Assembly (NCBI GenBank): GCA_009779255.1
Contig: WREQ01000007.1
Coordinates: 1 to 46,646 of the forward strand
DNA from: Dehalococcoidia bacterium
GTDB taxonomy: Bacteria > Chloroflexota > Dehalococcoidia > Dehalococcoidales > UBA1222
Reading direction: 5' to 3'
Length of the DNA: 46,646 nucleotides
How positions within the stretch are numbered: position 1 is the first letter of the stretch; every line of letters starts with the position of its first letter. The notes beneath the pieces are model-generated. The model made no database searches. It was not told the DNA's origin and saw only the letters and a program-made list of their open reading frames with translations. Shown here one piece after another: positions 17,705 to 27,294 of this stretch. A program made the position numbers and the translations under genes.

Positions 17705-18965
17705 CTCTCTTCTCACGCAGTATGAGCACTTCCTCGATTTTCAGTCCCTTCATACGGGTAACGGTAATCTTGAGGTCGCGGTGGCGGATATACTGCCCCT
17801 CTCTGGGGATGCGACCCAGCACTTGCAGCACAAAACCAGCCACCGTTTCGTAGTCACCCTCTGGCAGTTTCAGCCCCATTTCGGAGTTGGCTTGATCAAC
17901 ACGCATGCCACCATCCACCTGGAAGGTATGCTCATTTATAGGTGCATACTCCTTTTCAGCCACAGACAGTTCGTCACCCACCGGACCGAATATTTCCTCC
18001 ATCAGCCGGCTCAGTGAAACTACCCCGGCGGTGCCGCCGTACTCGTCTACTACGACCGCCATGTGATAATTCCTGTCACGCATCTCCTGGAATAGGTCCG
18101 CGATGCGCTTGCTCTCGGGAGCAAAATAGGCCGGGCGCACCAGGTCATCAACGGAACTTGCCTGCGACAGGTTGTCGCGCGAAAGCGCCATAAGAACATC
18201 CTTGATAGCCAAGATTCCCACAATATTGTCCATGTTATCTTCGTAGACGGGATAGCGTGACTTGGGCGTTTCGGCATAGATAGCAAGGAACTGGGTGACA
18301 GTCGTACCCCTAGGCACGCTCACCACCTCAGGACGCGGCACCAGAATTTCACGCACGGCGCGGTCACCGAAATCAAAAACGTTGTGCAAAAGCTTGGCTT
18401 CGTTCTGCTCCACCGTGCCTTCGTTATGACCTACGGTTATCATGCTCTCAATGTCCTCGGGACGCACCAGCGAGGTATGCTCTGTCTTGCCACCCACCAT
18501 ACGGCTGAAAGCATTGGAAATCCAGCCCAGCACGACCACCACCGGACGCAGCAGCCAGGTCACGAACAGCGTAGGCCCGGCAAACAGCACCGCCAGACGC
18601 GCACGATGGCGCACAGCAAAAGTCTTTGGGGTGGCCTCGCCAAATACCAGCAACAGGAATGTCATGATCAGAGTGGCGTACACCAAACCCTGCTGCTCGC
18701 CCCAGAAGGACACCGCCATCATCGCACCAAGAGTGGTGGCTACCACAGAAGTCAGACTCTGACCGGTCAATATGGTGGAAAGCAGGCGCTCCGGTTTTTC
18801 CAGTAGCTTGGCAACGCCCTGCGCCCCACGCACTTTGTTGTCCAGCATGTTCTGCAGGCGGTATTTTTCGAGCGAAACGTAAGCAGTTTCGGCGCTGTTG
18901 AAGAAGGCATACAACACCAGGCTCACCACTAGGATAACCAAGTATATGGCCTGAGCGGCGAACAT
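17679..18965 (-). CDS. CNNM/CorC-type transporter-associated protein (hemolysin C family)
   Basis: A 428-residue membrane protein. The N-terminal CNNM/DUF21 domain (about 1-185) has three to four helices and the characteristic FFNSAETAYVSLEKYR and FGEATPKTFAVRH. A pair of CBS domains follows (about 200-330; DNIVGILAIKDVL and AVVVDEYGGTAGVVSL). It ends in a CorC/HlyC C-terminal domain (about 345-425; FQVDGGMRVDQAN). Relatives are implicated in Mg2+/Co2+ homeostasis. AGGAGAGGTACGTT precedes the ATG. Operon with the downstream DUF2344 gene. Confidence 0.92.
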   Translation of the reverse strand: MFAAQAIYLVILVVSLVLYAFFNSAETAYVSLEKYRLQNMLDNKVRGAQGVAKLLEKPERLLSTILTGQSLTSVVATTLGAMMAVSFWGEQQGLVYATLIMTFLLLVFGEATPKTFAVRHRARLAVLFAGPTLFVTWLLRPVVVVLGWISNAFSRMVGGKTEHTSLVRPEDIESMITVGHNEGTVEQNEAKLLHNVFDFGDRAVREILVPRPEVVSVPRGTTVTQFLAIYAETPKSRYPVYEDNMDNIVGILAIKDVLMALSRDNLSQASSVDDLVRPAYFAPESKRIADLFQEMRDRNYHMAVVVDEYGGTAGVVSLSRLMEEIFGPVGDELSVAEKEYAPINEHTFQVDGGMRVDQANSEMGLKLPEGDYETVAGFVLQVLGRIPREGQYIRHRDLKITVTRMKGLKIEEVLILREKRDEQAKDPL

Positions 18966-19129
18966 AACGTACCTCTCCTATGTGGACAGAGTAAGGAATA
19001 AACCGTGATTTCACCTCATGATAACATCGGCTACGGGGGGTGTCAAAGCCGGAATACGAAAAAACAGGCCGAATCCGGAACTCAACACTGTTTTCAAGAC
19101 GACAGTGCAGCAGAATGATTGATATTATG

Positions 19130-19336
19130 TTATCTGTTCATGCGGCTGCGGATGACGAGAACAATCAGCCAGCACACCAGTAGCACCAGTACCGCCAGCA
19201 GCACGACCATCGGCCATGAATCAAGCGCCTTGTCCCAGCCGATGATATCTCCAATGCGGATAATCATAAAAGCGATGACCGCCGCCATTATGACCAGCAA
19301 CAGAATTACAGCCGCGATTTTTCGTGCTATGGACAT
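19130..19336 (-). CDS. Small membrane protein
   Basis: A 68-residue protein with two long hydrophobic segments (about residues 8-28 and 40-62) separated by a short loop (GWDKALDSWP) and ending in a basic RSRMNR tail. No recognised family. It lies between the divergent CNNM and tsaD genes. TATAAT is visible at 19411-19416 on the minus strand, about 75 nt upstream, but no clear Shine-Dalgarno precedes the ATG. Moderate confidence that it is translated. Confidence 0.55.
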   Translation of the reverse strand: MSIARKIAAVILLLVIMAAVIAFMIIRIGDIIGWDKALDSWPMVVLLAVLVLLVCWLIVLVIRSRMNR

Positions 19337-19528
19337 ACCGCAACATGCTAGCACGCGGGCGGTTTACGGTCAAACAACCACCTGCCGACAATTCCTTCCC
19401 GCTTCCTGCACATTATAGAGTCCCGTCCGCCCTGTGAAGATGAAAAATGGCAGGATCACGATTTCTTTCCCTCAACAAGGGGTGTTGGACGAGGATGTCT
19501 TACCGCTGAAGCTGAAAGCCGGCTGCTG

Positions 19529-19537
19529 TGTTATAAT
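19529..19537 (+). promoter_or_regulatory. Extended -10 element of tsaD
   Basis: TGTTATAAT ends 9 nt before the ATG at 19547, leaving no space for a Shine-Dalgarno, so a leaderless or nearly leaderless transcript is likely. Confidence 0.6.
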
Positions 19538-19546
19538 TTTGCGGTC

Positions 19547-20524
19547 ATGAAGATACTGGGCATCGAAAGCTCCTGCGATGAAACAGCCGCCGCCGTGGTT
19601 GAGAACGGCCGCCGCATCCTTTCAAGCGAAGTAGCGTCACAAGTGGAGATTCATGCCCGCTACGGCGGCGTGGTGCCGGAGGTGGCCTCGCGGCAGCATT
19701 TGCTCGCCATCGTACCAGTAATCCGGCAAGCCATGACCAAAGCCTTGACAGACTGGAAGGACATTGATGCCGTTGCCGTCACTAACGGGCCGGGGCTGGC
19801 CGGCTCGCTGCTTGTAGGGGTGAGCGCCGCCAAGGCGGTCGCCATGGCGCGCGGCATCAGGCTGATAGCGGTGAACCATCTTGAAGCACACATCTACGCC
19901 AACTGGCTGGGAGAAGCAGAGCCGGTATTTCCACTGCTATGCCTGATAGTTTCAGGTGGACACACCGACCTGGTGCTGATGCGCGGCCACGGCGATTACA
20001 CCCTGCTTGGAAGAACGCTCGACGACGCCGCTGGCGAAGCCTTTGACAAGGCTTCCCGTATCCTGGGATTGGGCTACCCTGGCGGGCCGGCTATCGACAG
20101 GGCGGCGTTATCCGGCGAACCAGTCATCAACCTGCCGCGCGCGTTGCTGCCCGGCACACATAATTTCAGCTTCAGCGGCGTCAAGACCGCCGTCTACCGC
20201 ATGGTTGAAGAGGGCAAAATTGACAATGTCAACGATGCCGCCGCCAGCTTCCGTCAGGCGGTGGTAAGCGTACTGGTGGACAAGACAATTGATGCCGCAG
20301 TTGAATGCGGAGCAAGACAAATCCTGCTCTCCGGCGGAGTAGCCGCCAACCGCCTGTTGCGGGAGCAGTTAAGACAACAATCGCCGGTTCCGGTACTTAT
20401 TCCGGAGCCATCGCTGTGTACCGACAACGCCGCTATGACCGCCGCCTGCGGCTATTTTCACGCCATTGCCGGACGCTTCAGCTGTCCTGACATGGATGTA
20501 ATACCGGGATTAAGATTATTTTAG
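19547..20524 (+). CDS. tsaD: tRNA N6-threonylcarbamoyladenosine transferase TsaD
   Basis: TsaD transfers the threonylcarbamoyl group to A37 of ANN-decoding tRNAs, working with TsaB/TsaE/TsaC. The 325-residue ASKHA-fold protein has the N-terminal [16 protein letters not shown], the metal-binding HLEAH (about 107-111), SGGHTDL and the C-terminal [12 protein letters not shown] with CTDNAAM. Length is typical. The start is fixed by the family N-terminus. It ends about 95 bp before the groES promoter and is transcribed separately. Confidence 0.97.
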   Translation: MKILGIESSCDETAAAVVENGRRILSSEVASQVEIHARYGGVVPEVASRQHLLAIVPVIRQAMTKALTDWKDIDAVAVTNGPGLAGSLLVGVSAAKAVAMARGIRLIAVNHLEAHIYANWLGEAEPVFPLLCLIVSGGHTDLVLMRGHGDYTLLGRTLDDAAGEAFDKASRILGLGYPGGPAIDRAALSGEPVINLPRALLPGTHNFSFSGVKTAVYRMVEEGKIDNVNDAAASFRQAVVSVLVDKTIDAAVECGARQILLSGGVAANRLLREQLRQQSPVPVLIPEPSLCTDNAAMTAACGYFHAIAGRFSCPDMDVIPGLRLF

Positions 20525-20617
20525 CAGGATTTCAGCATATTGAAAGAGATTTTGCGCGTTTTTGCCGTTGTTCTTTGTCTGAGCCTGTTTCATTGCCATC
20601 CGCTTAGTATTAATGAC

Positions 20618-20646
20618 TTGCGGGAATAGTCAACTTCGGATATTAT
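20618..20646 (+). promoter_or_regulatory. groES-groEL promoter
   Basis: TTGCGG (20618-20623), a 17-bp spacer and TATTAT (20641-20646), with a CIRCE-like operator just downstream. Confidence 0.7.
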
Positions 20647-20651
20647 ATCTG

Positions 20652-20678
20652 TTAGCAGTCTCCCCCAGAGATTGCTAA
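20652..20678 (+). promoter_or_regulatory. CIRCE-like HrcA operator
   Basis: TTAGCAGTC, nine bases, GATTGCTAA. This matches the CIRCE arrangement (TTAGCACTC-N9-GAGTGCTAA) with one change in each arm. It overlaps the expected transcription start of groES. HrcA itself is not in the window. The operon would thus be under HrcA, whereas the clp operon carries HspR. Confidence 0.88.
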
Positions 20679-20721
20679 AATATTCAAGACTACATCAGCG
20701 AAAGGACAAGGAGGTACAGGC

Positions 20722-22663
<1,942 letters not shown>

Positions 22664-22695
22664 AGCCCAGCTCTGGACAATCACTGGACAAAACA

Positions 22696-22731
22696 AGAAG
22701 CCCTCGACATCTGTCGAGGGCTTCTCTTTAT
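22696..22731 (+). terminator. Terminator after groEL
   Basis: AGAAGCCCTCGACA pairs perfectly with TGTCGAGGGCTTCT across a 2-nt loop (tightening to a normal tetraloop if the closing pair opens), followed by CTTTAT. Confidence 0.92.
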
Positions 22732-23058
22732 ATCAGAATAGCAATATGATTATCTTTCACTATTAAATTATCTGCGAATATTCCTGATTATACTTTTCAC
22801 TTTGTGATAGACAAGCGTTTTCTTCTTGAGTATTTTTTCATCAATGGCTGATTGTTAAAATTCGGCTTGTCAATGACCATTCGGATATTAACCATGTTTT
22901 TGAAAAATGAAATCCGTGGATAGCTGGGGAAATCGGCAAGTCAGCGAATTTTTTGTGCGGTTCTTTCTTAGATGCAAAAATGTTTTTATCTCCACCCCTG
23001 ACAATACCGATTCTATCGCACATACTGTATATAGTGTTATTGCGGAAAGAGGCGCACG
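22732..23058. other. Gene-free AT-rich interval
   Basis: No supported gene, RNA or repeat. Composition is clearly more AT-rich than the flanking chaperonin genes and continues into the decayed cassette that follows, suggesting that the acquired segment begins here. Confidence 0.5.
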
Positions 23059-23393
23059 ATGAAGATTATCGTATCAAACCGCTCCGGTGTCCCTATATAC
23101 AAACAGATAAAGGAGCAAGTCAAGGCATCAATCTTCTCAGGGGAATGAAAGAAGACGCCGTATTACCATCTATCCGACAGCTTGCGCGGGATTTGAAAAT
23201 CAGCGTTATCACGACAACGCGGGCTTACAGTGACCTTGAACAAGAGGGCTTCATTGCGAATGTGCATGGCAAAGGCTGTTTTGTCCTTCCGCACAATTCA
23301 GAGCTGGCAAGGGAGAATGCATTGCATAAAGCGGATAACGGGTTGAGCGCCGTGATCGCAGCTGCGAAAACAGAAGATATTTCAAAAGATTAA
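23059..23393 (+). pseudogene. GntR-family (YtrA-type) regulator, frameshifted
   Basis: The ATG at 23059 reads MKIIVSNRSGVPIYKQIKEQ and continues to about FSGE, where a TGA occurs at about 23146. The correct continuation, MKEDAVLPSIRQLARDLKIS, then TTTRAYSDLEQEGF, is in another frame. One lost base near 23145 joins them. Together they form the winged helix-turn-helix of YtrA-type GntR regulators. The C-terminal dimerisation tail is short and stops at DISKD. Such regulators normally sit in front of ABC transporter genes, as the next remnant shows. Confidence 0.8.
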
Positions 23394-23414
23394 ATCTGTT
23401 ATGGGAGACGGAAT

Positions 23415-23772
23415 ATGAATAATATCTTAGAGGTACGCAGACTGCGCAAAAGCTATCCCACATTCACATTGAACGACGTAAGCTTTGATGTGCCAAGCGG
23501 ATACATCATGGGTTTCATCGGGACTAACGGTGCGGGCAAGACGACCACGATCAAGCTAAGGCAAAATTTTTGTCTATTGTTCCATTCGCCGCTATCATGG
23601 CGGGGTATTTCGTTATATTATCGCTGGGAGACATAGTTTACGGCTGGATGGTTTCCTCACGGCGATATTTGAGAGCGGACTGGCGATTCCTATCGCGGCT
23701 GCAATGCTGATATTCTTCGTGTTCGTTTCATACCGTCTGTCGGTGTCGTTCTATAAAAAACGTGAATTTTAG
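23415..23772 (+). pseudogene. ABC transporter remnant: ATPase start joined to permease end
   Basis: The first 50 codons are a normal ABC ATPase N-terminus (LEVRRLRKSYP, Walker A GTNGAGKTTTIK). The sequence then jumps at about 23560 into the C-terminal end of an ABC-2 type permease, readable in two frames as FAAIMAGYFVILSLGDIVYG and, after another shift, AAAMLIFFVFVSYRLSV with SFYKKREF and a stop. A large internal deletion has removed the rest of both genes. Clear pseudogene. Confidence 0.8.
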
Positions 23773-23786
23773 ACCGAGTTATTCAC

Positions 23787-23900
23787 ATGCACATTCTTTT
23801 TACCGAGGACGACAGGATCATAACGTCGGGCATCGTCTACGCCTTACAGTCGGAAGGTTAAGAGGTAACACGCTGCGCAGACGCCAATAGCGCTCCGTGA
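23787..23900 (+). pseudogene. Response-regulator receiver domain remnant
   Basis: MHILFTEDDRIITSGIVYAL is the start of a receiver domain with the acidic pair EDD. A TAA interrupts at codon 25 where a tyrosine codon is expected (EG-stop-EVTRCADANS). The homology ends after about 37 codons. Lying just after an ABC permease end, it suggests an ancestral GntR/ABC/two-component resistance cassette of Firmicutes style. Confidence 0.7.
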
Positions 23901-23967
23901 ACACCTAATAGAACAAATTTCCCGCTAACAGCTTGCCCCTTTATCTTTACATAATCAGCGCCAACTC

Positions 23968-25233
23968 TCAGTCTGCCACCAGTTTTCTCAGCTTGTCCCC
24001 GTCCTGTTTCGGCCCCACCACCGCCAGCCGCATGTTATCCGGAGCTATCAATTCCGCCGCCAGCTTCCTGATGTCAGCGGCAGTCACGGCATCCACCTGC
24101 GCGATAACTTCGTCAACAGTGAGAATTTCGCCGCGGTTAATCTCCTGGCTACCTTGCCAGGCCGCCACATTGCGGCTGTCCTCGAGCCTGAGCATCAGAT
24201 GCCCCTTAATCATCTCCTTGGCCTTGGACAGTTCCGCCGCAGCAAGTTTTTCGGTTTTAAAACGCATCAGCTGATGAATAATGGCTTCCAGCGCCAGTTC
24301 CGACTTGGCGGTGTCCACCCCGGCATAGACCACCAGCGAACCAGTATCAGCCAGGTGGTCCACATAGCTCTGTATGCTATAGGCCAGCCCCAGTTTGTCA
24401 CGAACCTCCGCGAACAAACGGCTGGACATACCCTCGCCCAGTATAACGTTAATCATGTCCAGAGTGAACCGCCGCGGGTCGGAATTGGACAACCCGGGAA
24501 GCCCCAGACAAAGGTGCGTCTGTTCGATGTCGCGCTTCTCGATTTTCACCCTTTTCGCCGGCTTTGCTTTGTAGGCCTTGAAACCCGGACGCTGTCCATT
24601 CCCTGTCCAGCCTCCCAGATATTTCCCTACCGCCTTCACGGCATCGGTGTGTTTGATATTGCCCGCGATGGAAACAACGGTGTTAGCCGGCAGATAATGT
24701 CCGGCGACAAAGTCCAGCAGGTCGCCGCGCGAAATACCGGAAACGCTCTTTCGGGTGCCGGCAATATCGCGCCCCAGCGGCGAGCCGGGCCACAACAGCT
24801 GCTCGGCAATCAGCCCAACCTTGGTAGAGGGGGTGTCGTAGCACATGTTGATTTCTTCGATGATGACCGTGCGTTCTTTTTCCACGTCGTCCGTATCAAA
24901 TTTGGAATTGAGCAGCATATCGCACAGCACGTCCAGCGCCAATTCAAAATGCGGCCGGGCGATTTTACACCAATAAACCGTGCTCTCCCGATCGGTGGCG
25001 CCGTTCAGAATGCCGCCGACACCCTCAATGGCTTCAGAGATATCGCAGGATGTAGGACGGGTGGACGTGCCACGAAACAGCATGTGTTCGATAAAGTGCG
25101 AAATACCGGCAATCCGGCTGCCTTCGTAGCGTGAACCCACTCCCAGCAGGATACAGATGGACACCGAGCGGGTTTGCGGCATGGTTTCCGAAATAACGCG
25201 CAGACCGTTGGGAAGCACACTTTTCTGATACAA
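23968..25233 (-). CDS. M16-family zinc metallopeptidase (processing peptidase-like)
   Basis: A protein of about 421 residues with the inverted zinc motif HFIEH (about residues 46-50) and the third ligand glutamate in ERTVIIEEINM (about 120), typical of single-chain M16B peptidases such as PqqL/YmxG-type proteins. The second half has the inactive homologous domain, including GLAYSIQSYVDH, whose R/Y-type residues help bind substrate. I chose TTG 25233 because GAAGG lies 6 nt upstream. TTG 25251 would add six residues but sits at the transcription start predicted from the promoter at 25258-25287. Substrate unknown. Confidence 0.9.
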   Translation of the reverse strand: MYQKSVLPNGLRVISETMPQTRSVSICILLGVGSRYEGSRIAGISHFIEHMLFRGTSTRPTSCDISEAIEGVGGILNGATDRESTVYWCKIARPHFELALDVLCDMLLNSKFDTDDVEKERTVIIEEINMCYDTPSTKVGLIAEQLLWPGSPLGRDIAGTRKSVSGISRGDLLDFVAGHYLPANTVVSIAGNIKHTDAVKAVGKYLGGWTGNGQRPGFKAYKAKPAKRVKIEKRDIEQTHLCLGLPGLSNSDPRRFTLDMINVILGEGMSSRLFAEVRDKLGLAYSIQSYVDHLADTGSLVVYAGVDTAKSELALEAIIHQLMRFKTEKLAAAELSKAKEMIKGHLMLRLEDSRNVAAWQGSQEINRGEILTVDEVIAQVDAVTAADIRKLAAELIAPDNMRLAVVGPKQDGDKLRKLVAD

Positions 25234-25257
25234 ATATACACCTTCTTTCAATCAATT

Positions 25258-25287
25258 ATTCTAGATTCACCGCATGGGAAGTGTCAA
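25258..25287 (-). promoter_or_regulatory. Promoter of the M16 peptidase gene
   Basis: On the minus strand TTGACA (25287-25282), an 18-bp spacer and TAGAAT (25263-25258). Confidence 0.8.
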
Positions 25288-25500
25288 TTCGTCCCGGTAT
25301 GGAAAGCACCAGGCGCCCACCGTATTCGTTCTGCCCCTAGCAGCGGCAGCAAAAACAACGCCATGAAACCTGCGCGGCGAAGCAGTCTCCCCCGCACCGT
25401 ATTTACTCTTGACATGAAGCGCATCAGCCGATAGAATATCCCTTGTCGTGGATTGGGATGGCTGTCCCTTTTAACAATTTATGCTATCATGGATTGAGCT

Positions 25501-25576
25501 AGGAGTGTAGCTCAGTTGGTAGAGCAGCGGTCTCCAAAACCGCCGGTCGAGGGTTCGAGTCCTTCCACTCCTGCCA
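25501..25576 (+). tRNA. tRNA-Trp (CCA anticodon)
   Basis: Acceptor arm AGGAGTG pairs with CACTCCT. The D arm has AGCTCAGTTGGTAGAGC, the anticodon loop reads TCTCCAAAA with CCA, and the T loop is GGTTCGAGTCC. The 3' CCA is encoded. First of a four-tRNA cluster. Confidence 0.96.
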
Positions 25577-25578
25577 GC

Positions 25579-25666
25579 GCCGAGATGGTGGAATGGCAGA
25601 CACGCTAGCTTGAGGGGCTAGTGAACTTTATCGTTCGTGAGAGTTCAAATCTCTCTCTCGGCACCA
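25579..25666 (+). tRNA. tRNA-Leu (GAG anticodon)
   Basis: Acceptor GCCGAGA pairs with TCTCGGC. The anticodon stem CTAGC/GCTAG encloses TTGAGGG. A long variable arm is present as expected for leucine tRNAs. CCA is encoded. It begins two bases after tRNA-Trp. Confidence 0.95.
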
Positions 25667-25682
25667 ATAGGTTCTATAACAG

Positions 25683-25757
<75 letters not shown>

Positions 25758-25779
25758 CTTTTTTTAACCCGCCTGATAT

Positions 25780-25850
25780 GGCGACGTCGCCAAGTGGCAA
25801 GGCAGGGGTCTGCAAAACCCCCATCAGCGGTTCGAATCCGCTCGTCGCCT
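25780..25850 (+). tRNA. tRNA-Cys (GCA anticodon)
   Basis: Acceptor GGCGACG pairs with CGTCGCC, discriminator T as required for cysteine. Anticodon loop TCTGCAAAA with GCA. Unlike the other tRNAs in the cluster the 3' CCA is not encoded, so a CCA-adding enzyme is needed. A T run follows. Confidence 0.95.
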
Positions 25851-25994
25851 TTTAGTTTCGCGCCGCGGCTGACTTCGTTCCGTTTTTTCTGCGCTTCATC
25901 CCGTCAATACCCGCGCAACATCAAAGACTGTCATCGTTGAGTAAAATCATCTCTCACATCAACACATCCGGAGAGCATAGCGGCAATTTAAGCC

Positions 25995-26048
25995 AGTGTA
26001 TAAGTTCAAACAGATATTGGATCATACAAGATATTGAACTCATACACT
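25995..26048. repeat. Inverted repeat carrying shared promoter motif halves
   Basis: AGTGTATAAGTTC (25995-26007) pairs with GAACTCATACACT (26036-26048) with one mismatch around a 28-base centre. The centre contains AGATATTG twice. The arms resemble the end of the shared motif, so two copies may face each other here. It overlaps the promoter of the next gene. Confidence 0.6.
26010..26028 (+). promoter_or_regulatory. Shared upstream promoter motif, copy C
   Basis: AGATATTGGATCATACA ends at 26028, exactly 5 bp (agata) before the -35 TTGAAC. Upstream it is preceded by GTTCAAAC, as is copy D. It lacks one base in the TGGACTCA part relative to copies A and B. Confidence 0.5.
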
Positions 26049-26063
26049 TTGAGGTAGTATACT
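26034..26063 (+). promoter_or_regulatory. Promoter of the 26147 membrane protein gene
   Basis: TTGAAC (26034-26039), an 18-bp spacer and TATACT (26058-26063). Confidence 0.65.
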
Positions 26064-26146
26064 GGAAAAGAAAGTCGTGAACGCTGTTTCATGGAGCTTA
26101 TTGCGGTTGTATACGCCTACAAAGATGAGGTGATCAAAATGAAAAA

Positions 26147-26359
26147 ATGATTTTTGGCGGGATGCTAATGGTGTCAGGCACGCTAGGCGCAGCAGCAGCA
26201 ATATTATCATTCGGTGTATTGGCAATGAATACTGGGCTTGCGTCTTTTTCGCAAGCGTTGTCTTGGTACGGACTAATGCCAGTTTTTGTAGCATTCATCA
26301 TCATTGGAGTTGCAGGATTTCTGCTTGGAATATGGGGCGTGATTGAAAAAGATAAATAG
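26147..26359 (+). CDS. Small two-helix membrane protein
   Basis: A 70-residue protein with two hydrophobic segments (about residues 2-30 and 40-63) ending in GVIEKDK; no known family. The ribosome-binding sequence GAGGTG is spaced for an ATG at 26139 that reads only MKK before a TGA, and that TGA overlaps the ATG at 26147. Either this three-codon leader is translated and the ribosome restarts at the overlapping ATG, or an A is missing from the A6 run (26142-26147). With the extra A the protein would begin MKKMIFGGML. The same A6 arrangement is seen in the lipoprotein gene at 4762. Confidence 0.6.
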   Translation: MIFGGMLMVSGTLGAAAAILSFGVLAMNTGLASFSQALSWYGLMPVFVAFIIIGVAGFLLGIWGVIEKDK

Positions 26360-26646
26360 CTTAGGAGCACGCCTTGTCGCCCTTGCTCGTAAAAGTCGGG
26401 CGTCGCTCATGGATTCTTGATCGGGCAACCGTATGCAAACTTGTTAATCAAGTGTCAGTTCATAAATATAACGATAAGTGTGTTATCCAGACTCAGACAG
26501 TACAATCAAGTACAACCTCGCATGGTGTATAAACTCAAACCAGACTCTGCCAACCACGAAAAGACAACTTATCGGATGTCTCTTAGTGGTATAGCGGAGA
26601 CTCCAAAGTTGAAGGCATGTTGATTAAACAGTAAAATACATTCTAT
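26360..26646. other. Interval without supported gene
   Basis: Short frames here lack ribosome-binding sites and family likeness. A fragment at about 26523 (GTGTATAAACTCAAACC) resembles the shared motif in reverse but has no promoter beside it. Confidence 0.4.
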
Positions 26647-26731
26647 GCCGGGGTGGCGGAATAGGCAGACGCAGAGGACTTAAAATCCTCCGGAGAAATC
26701 CTTGTGGGTTCGACCCCCTCCCCCGGCACCA
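26647..26731 (+). tRNA. tRNA-Leu (TAA anticodon)
   Basis: Acceptor GCCGGGG pairs with CCCCGGC. Anticodon stem GAGGA/TCCTC encloses CTTAAAA. A class II variable arm is present. CCA is encoded. Confidence 0.96.
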
Positions 26732-26766
26732 ACAGACAACCTGAAGCCGCACAACACAAAATGCGG

Positions 26767-27183
26767 CTATTTTTTTGCGAAGAGGCGCCTCCACCATGGC
26801 AGATGAGCCGCCCCAGCCTCTTTTGGGGCTTCCAGCAGCTTCACCTGCCCTTCTAAGGCGCGAATGCGCTCGGCGGCGGCGCCGAGCTGTGCCGCCAGCG
26901 CCAGATTTTTCTCCTGCAACTCCCGAATAATGTCCATGCTTTCGGCGACATGCAGAGAAGTCGCTTTGTCAACGGCCGTCCTATCCAGCGCGCGTTCTTT
27001 TTCACTTTCAGCAACGCCGTCCAGCTGTGAAGGCAGTGACAATATACGGTACTCATCGCCGAAACTGCCTTTGACCAGTTCGGCCTTCAGCTTGCCGGAT
27101 TTGATATGGCGCCTGATAGTGCGCGTGCAGACATTGAGCTTCTGGGCTGCTTCATTGACGCTGTAAGTTGTCGGTTCCGTCAT
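26767..27183 (-). CDS. Helix-turn-helix regulator with C-terminal coiled coil
   Basis: A 138-residue protein. The N-terminal excisionase/MerR-like helix-turn-helix (about 5-50) reads TYSVNEAAQKLNVCTRTIRR followed by HIKSGKLKAELV. A long predicted coiled coil (about 88-120; IIRELQEKNLALAAQL) and a tryptophan/arginine-rich end (PWWRRLFAKK) follow. This layout resembles small DNA-binding proteins of plasmid-partition or phage type. The ATG at 27183 lies 9 nt after a -10 box, hence probably leaderless. It lies downstream of an unknown accessory gene and is flanked upstream by repeated GACA/TGTC motifs that may be its operator. Confidence 0.75.
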   Translation of the reverse strand: MTEPTTYSVNEAAQKLNVCTRTIRRHIKSGKLKAELVKGSFGDEYRILSLPSQLDGVAESEKERALDRTAVDKATSLHVAESMDIIRELQEKNLALAAQLGAAAERIRALEGQVKLLEAPKEAGAAHLPWWRRLFAKK

Positions 27184-27192
27184 AATGCGGAC

Positions 27193-27221
27193 AGTGTACA
27201 ATCTTTGACAGGGATTGTCAA
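27193..27221 (-). promoter_or_regulatory. Promoter of the HTH/coiled-coil gene
   Basis: On the minus strand TTGACA (27221-27216), a 17-bp spacer and TACACT (27198-27193), 9 nt before the start. Confidence 0.8.
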
Positions 27222-27292
27222 TGGACAAAAGACCATCAGCTCAGTTATAACTCAGTCACACAGACAATGTCTAGACAAAAGAGTTGACAAAA
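27204..27292. promoter_or_regulatory. Cluster of GACA/TGTC motifs, possible operator
   Basis: Within 90 bp there are TTTGACA, ATTGTCA, TGGACAAAAGA, CAGACAATGTCTAGACA, a second GACAAAAGA and GTTGACA. Two near-identical GGACAAAAGA/AGACAAAAGA direct repeats lie about 45 bp apart. They overlap and extend upstream of the -35 box of the HTH gene, consistent with cooperative self-repression. Confidence 0.4.
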
Positions 27293-27294
27293 AC

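Noticed and set aside
26417-26623. Possible 68-residue gene between the membrane protein and tRNA-Leu
   Set aside because: No Shine-Dalgarno, no family likeness, and irregular composition; it looks like non-coding DNA.
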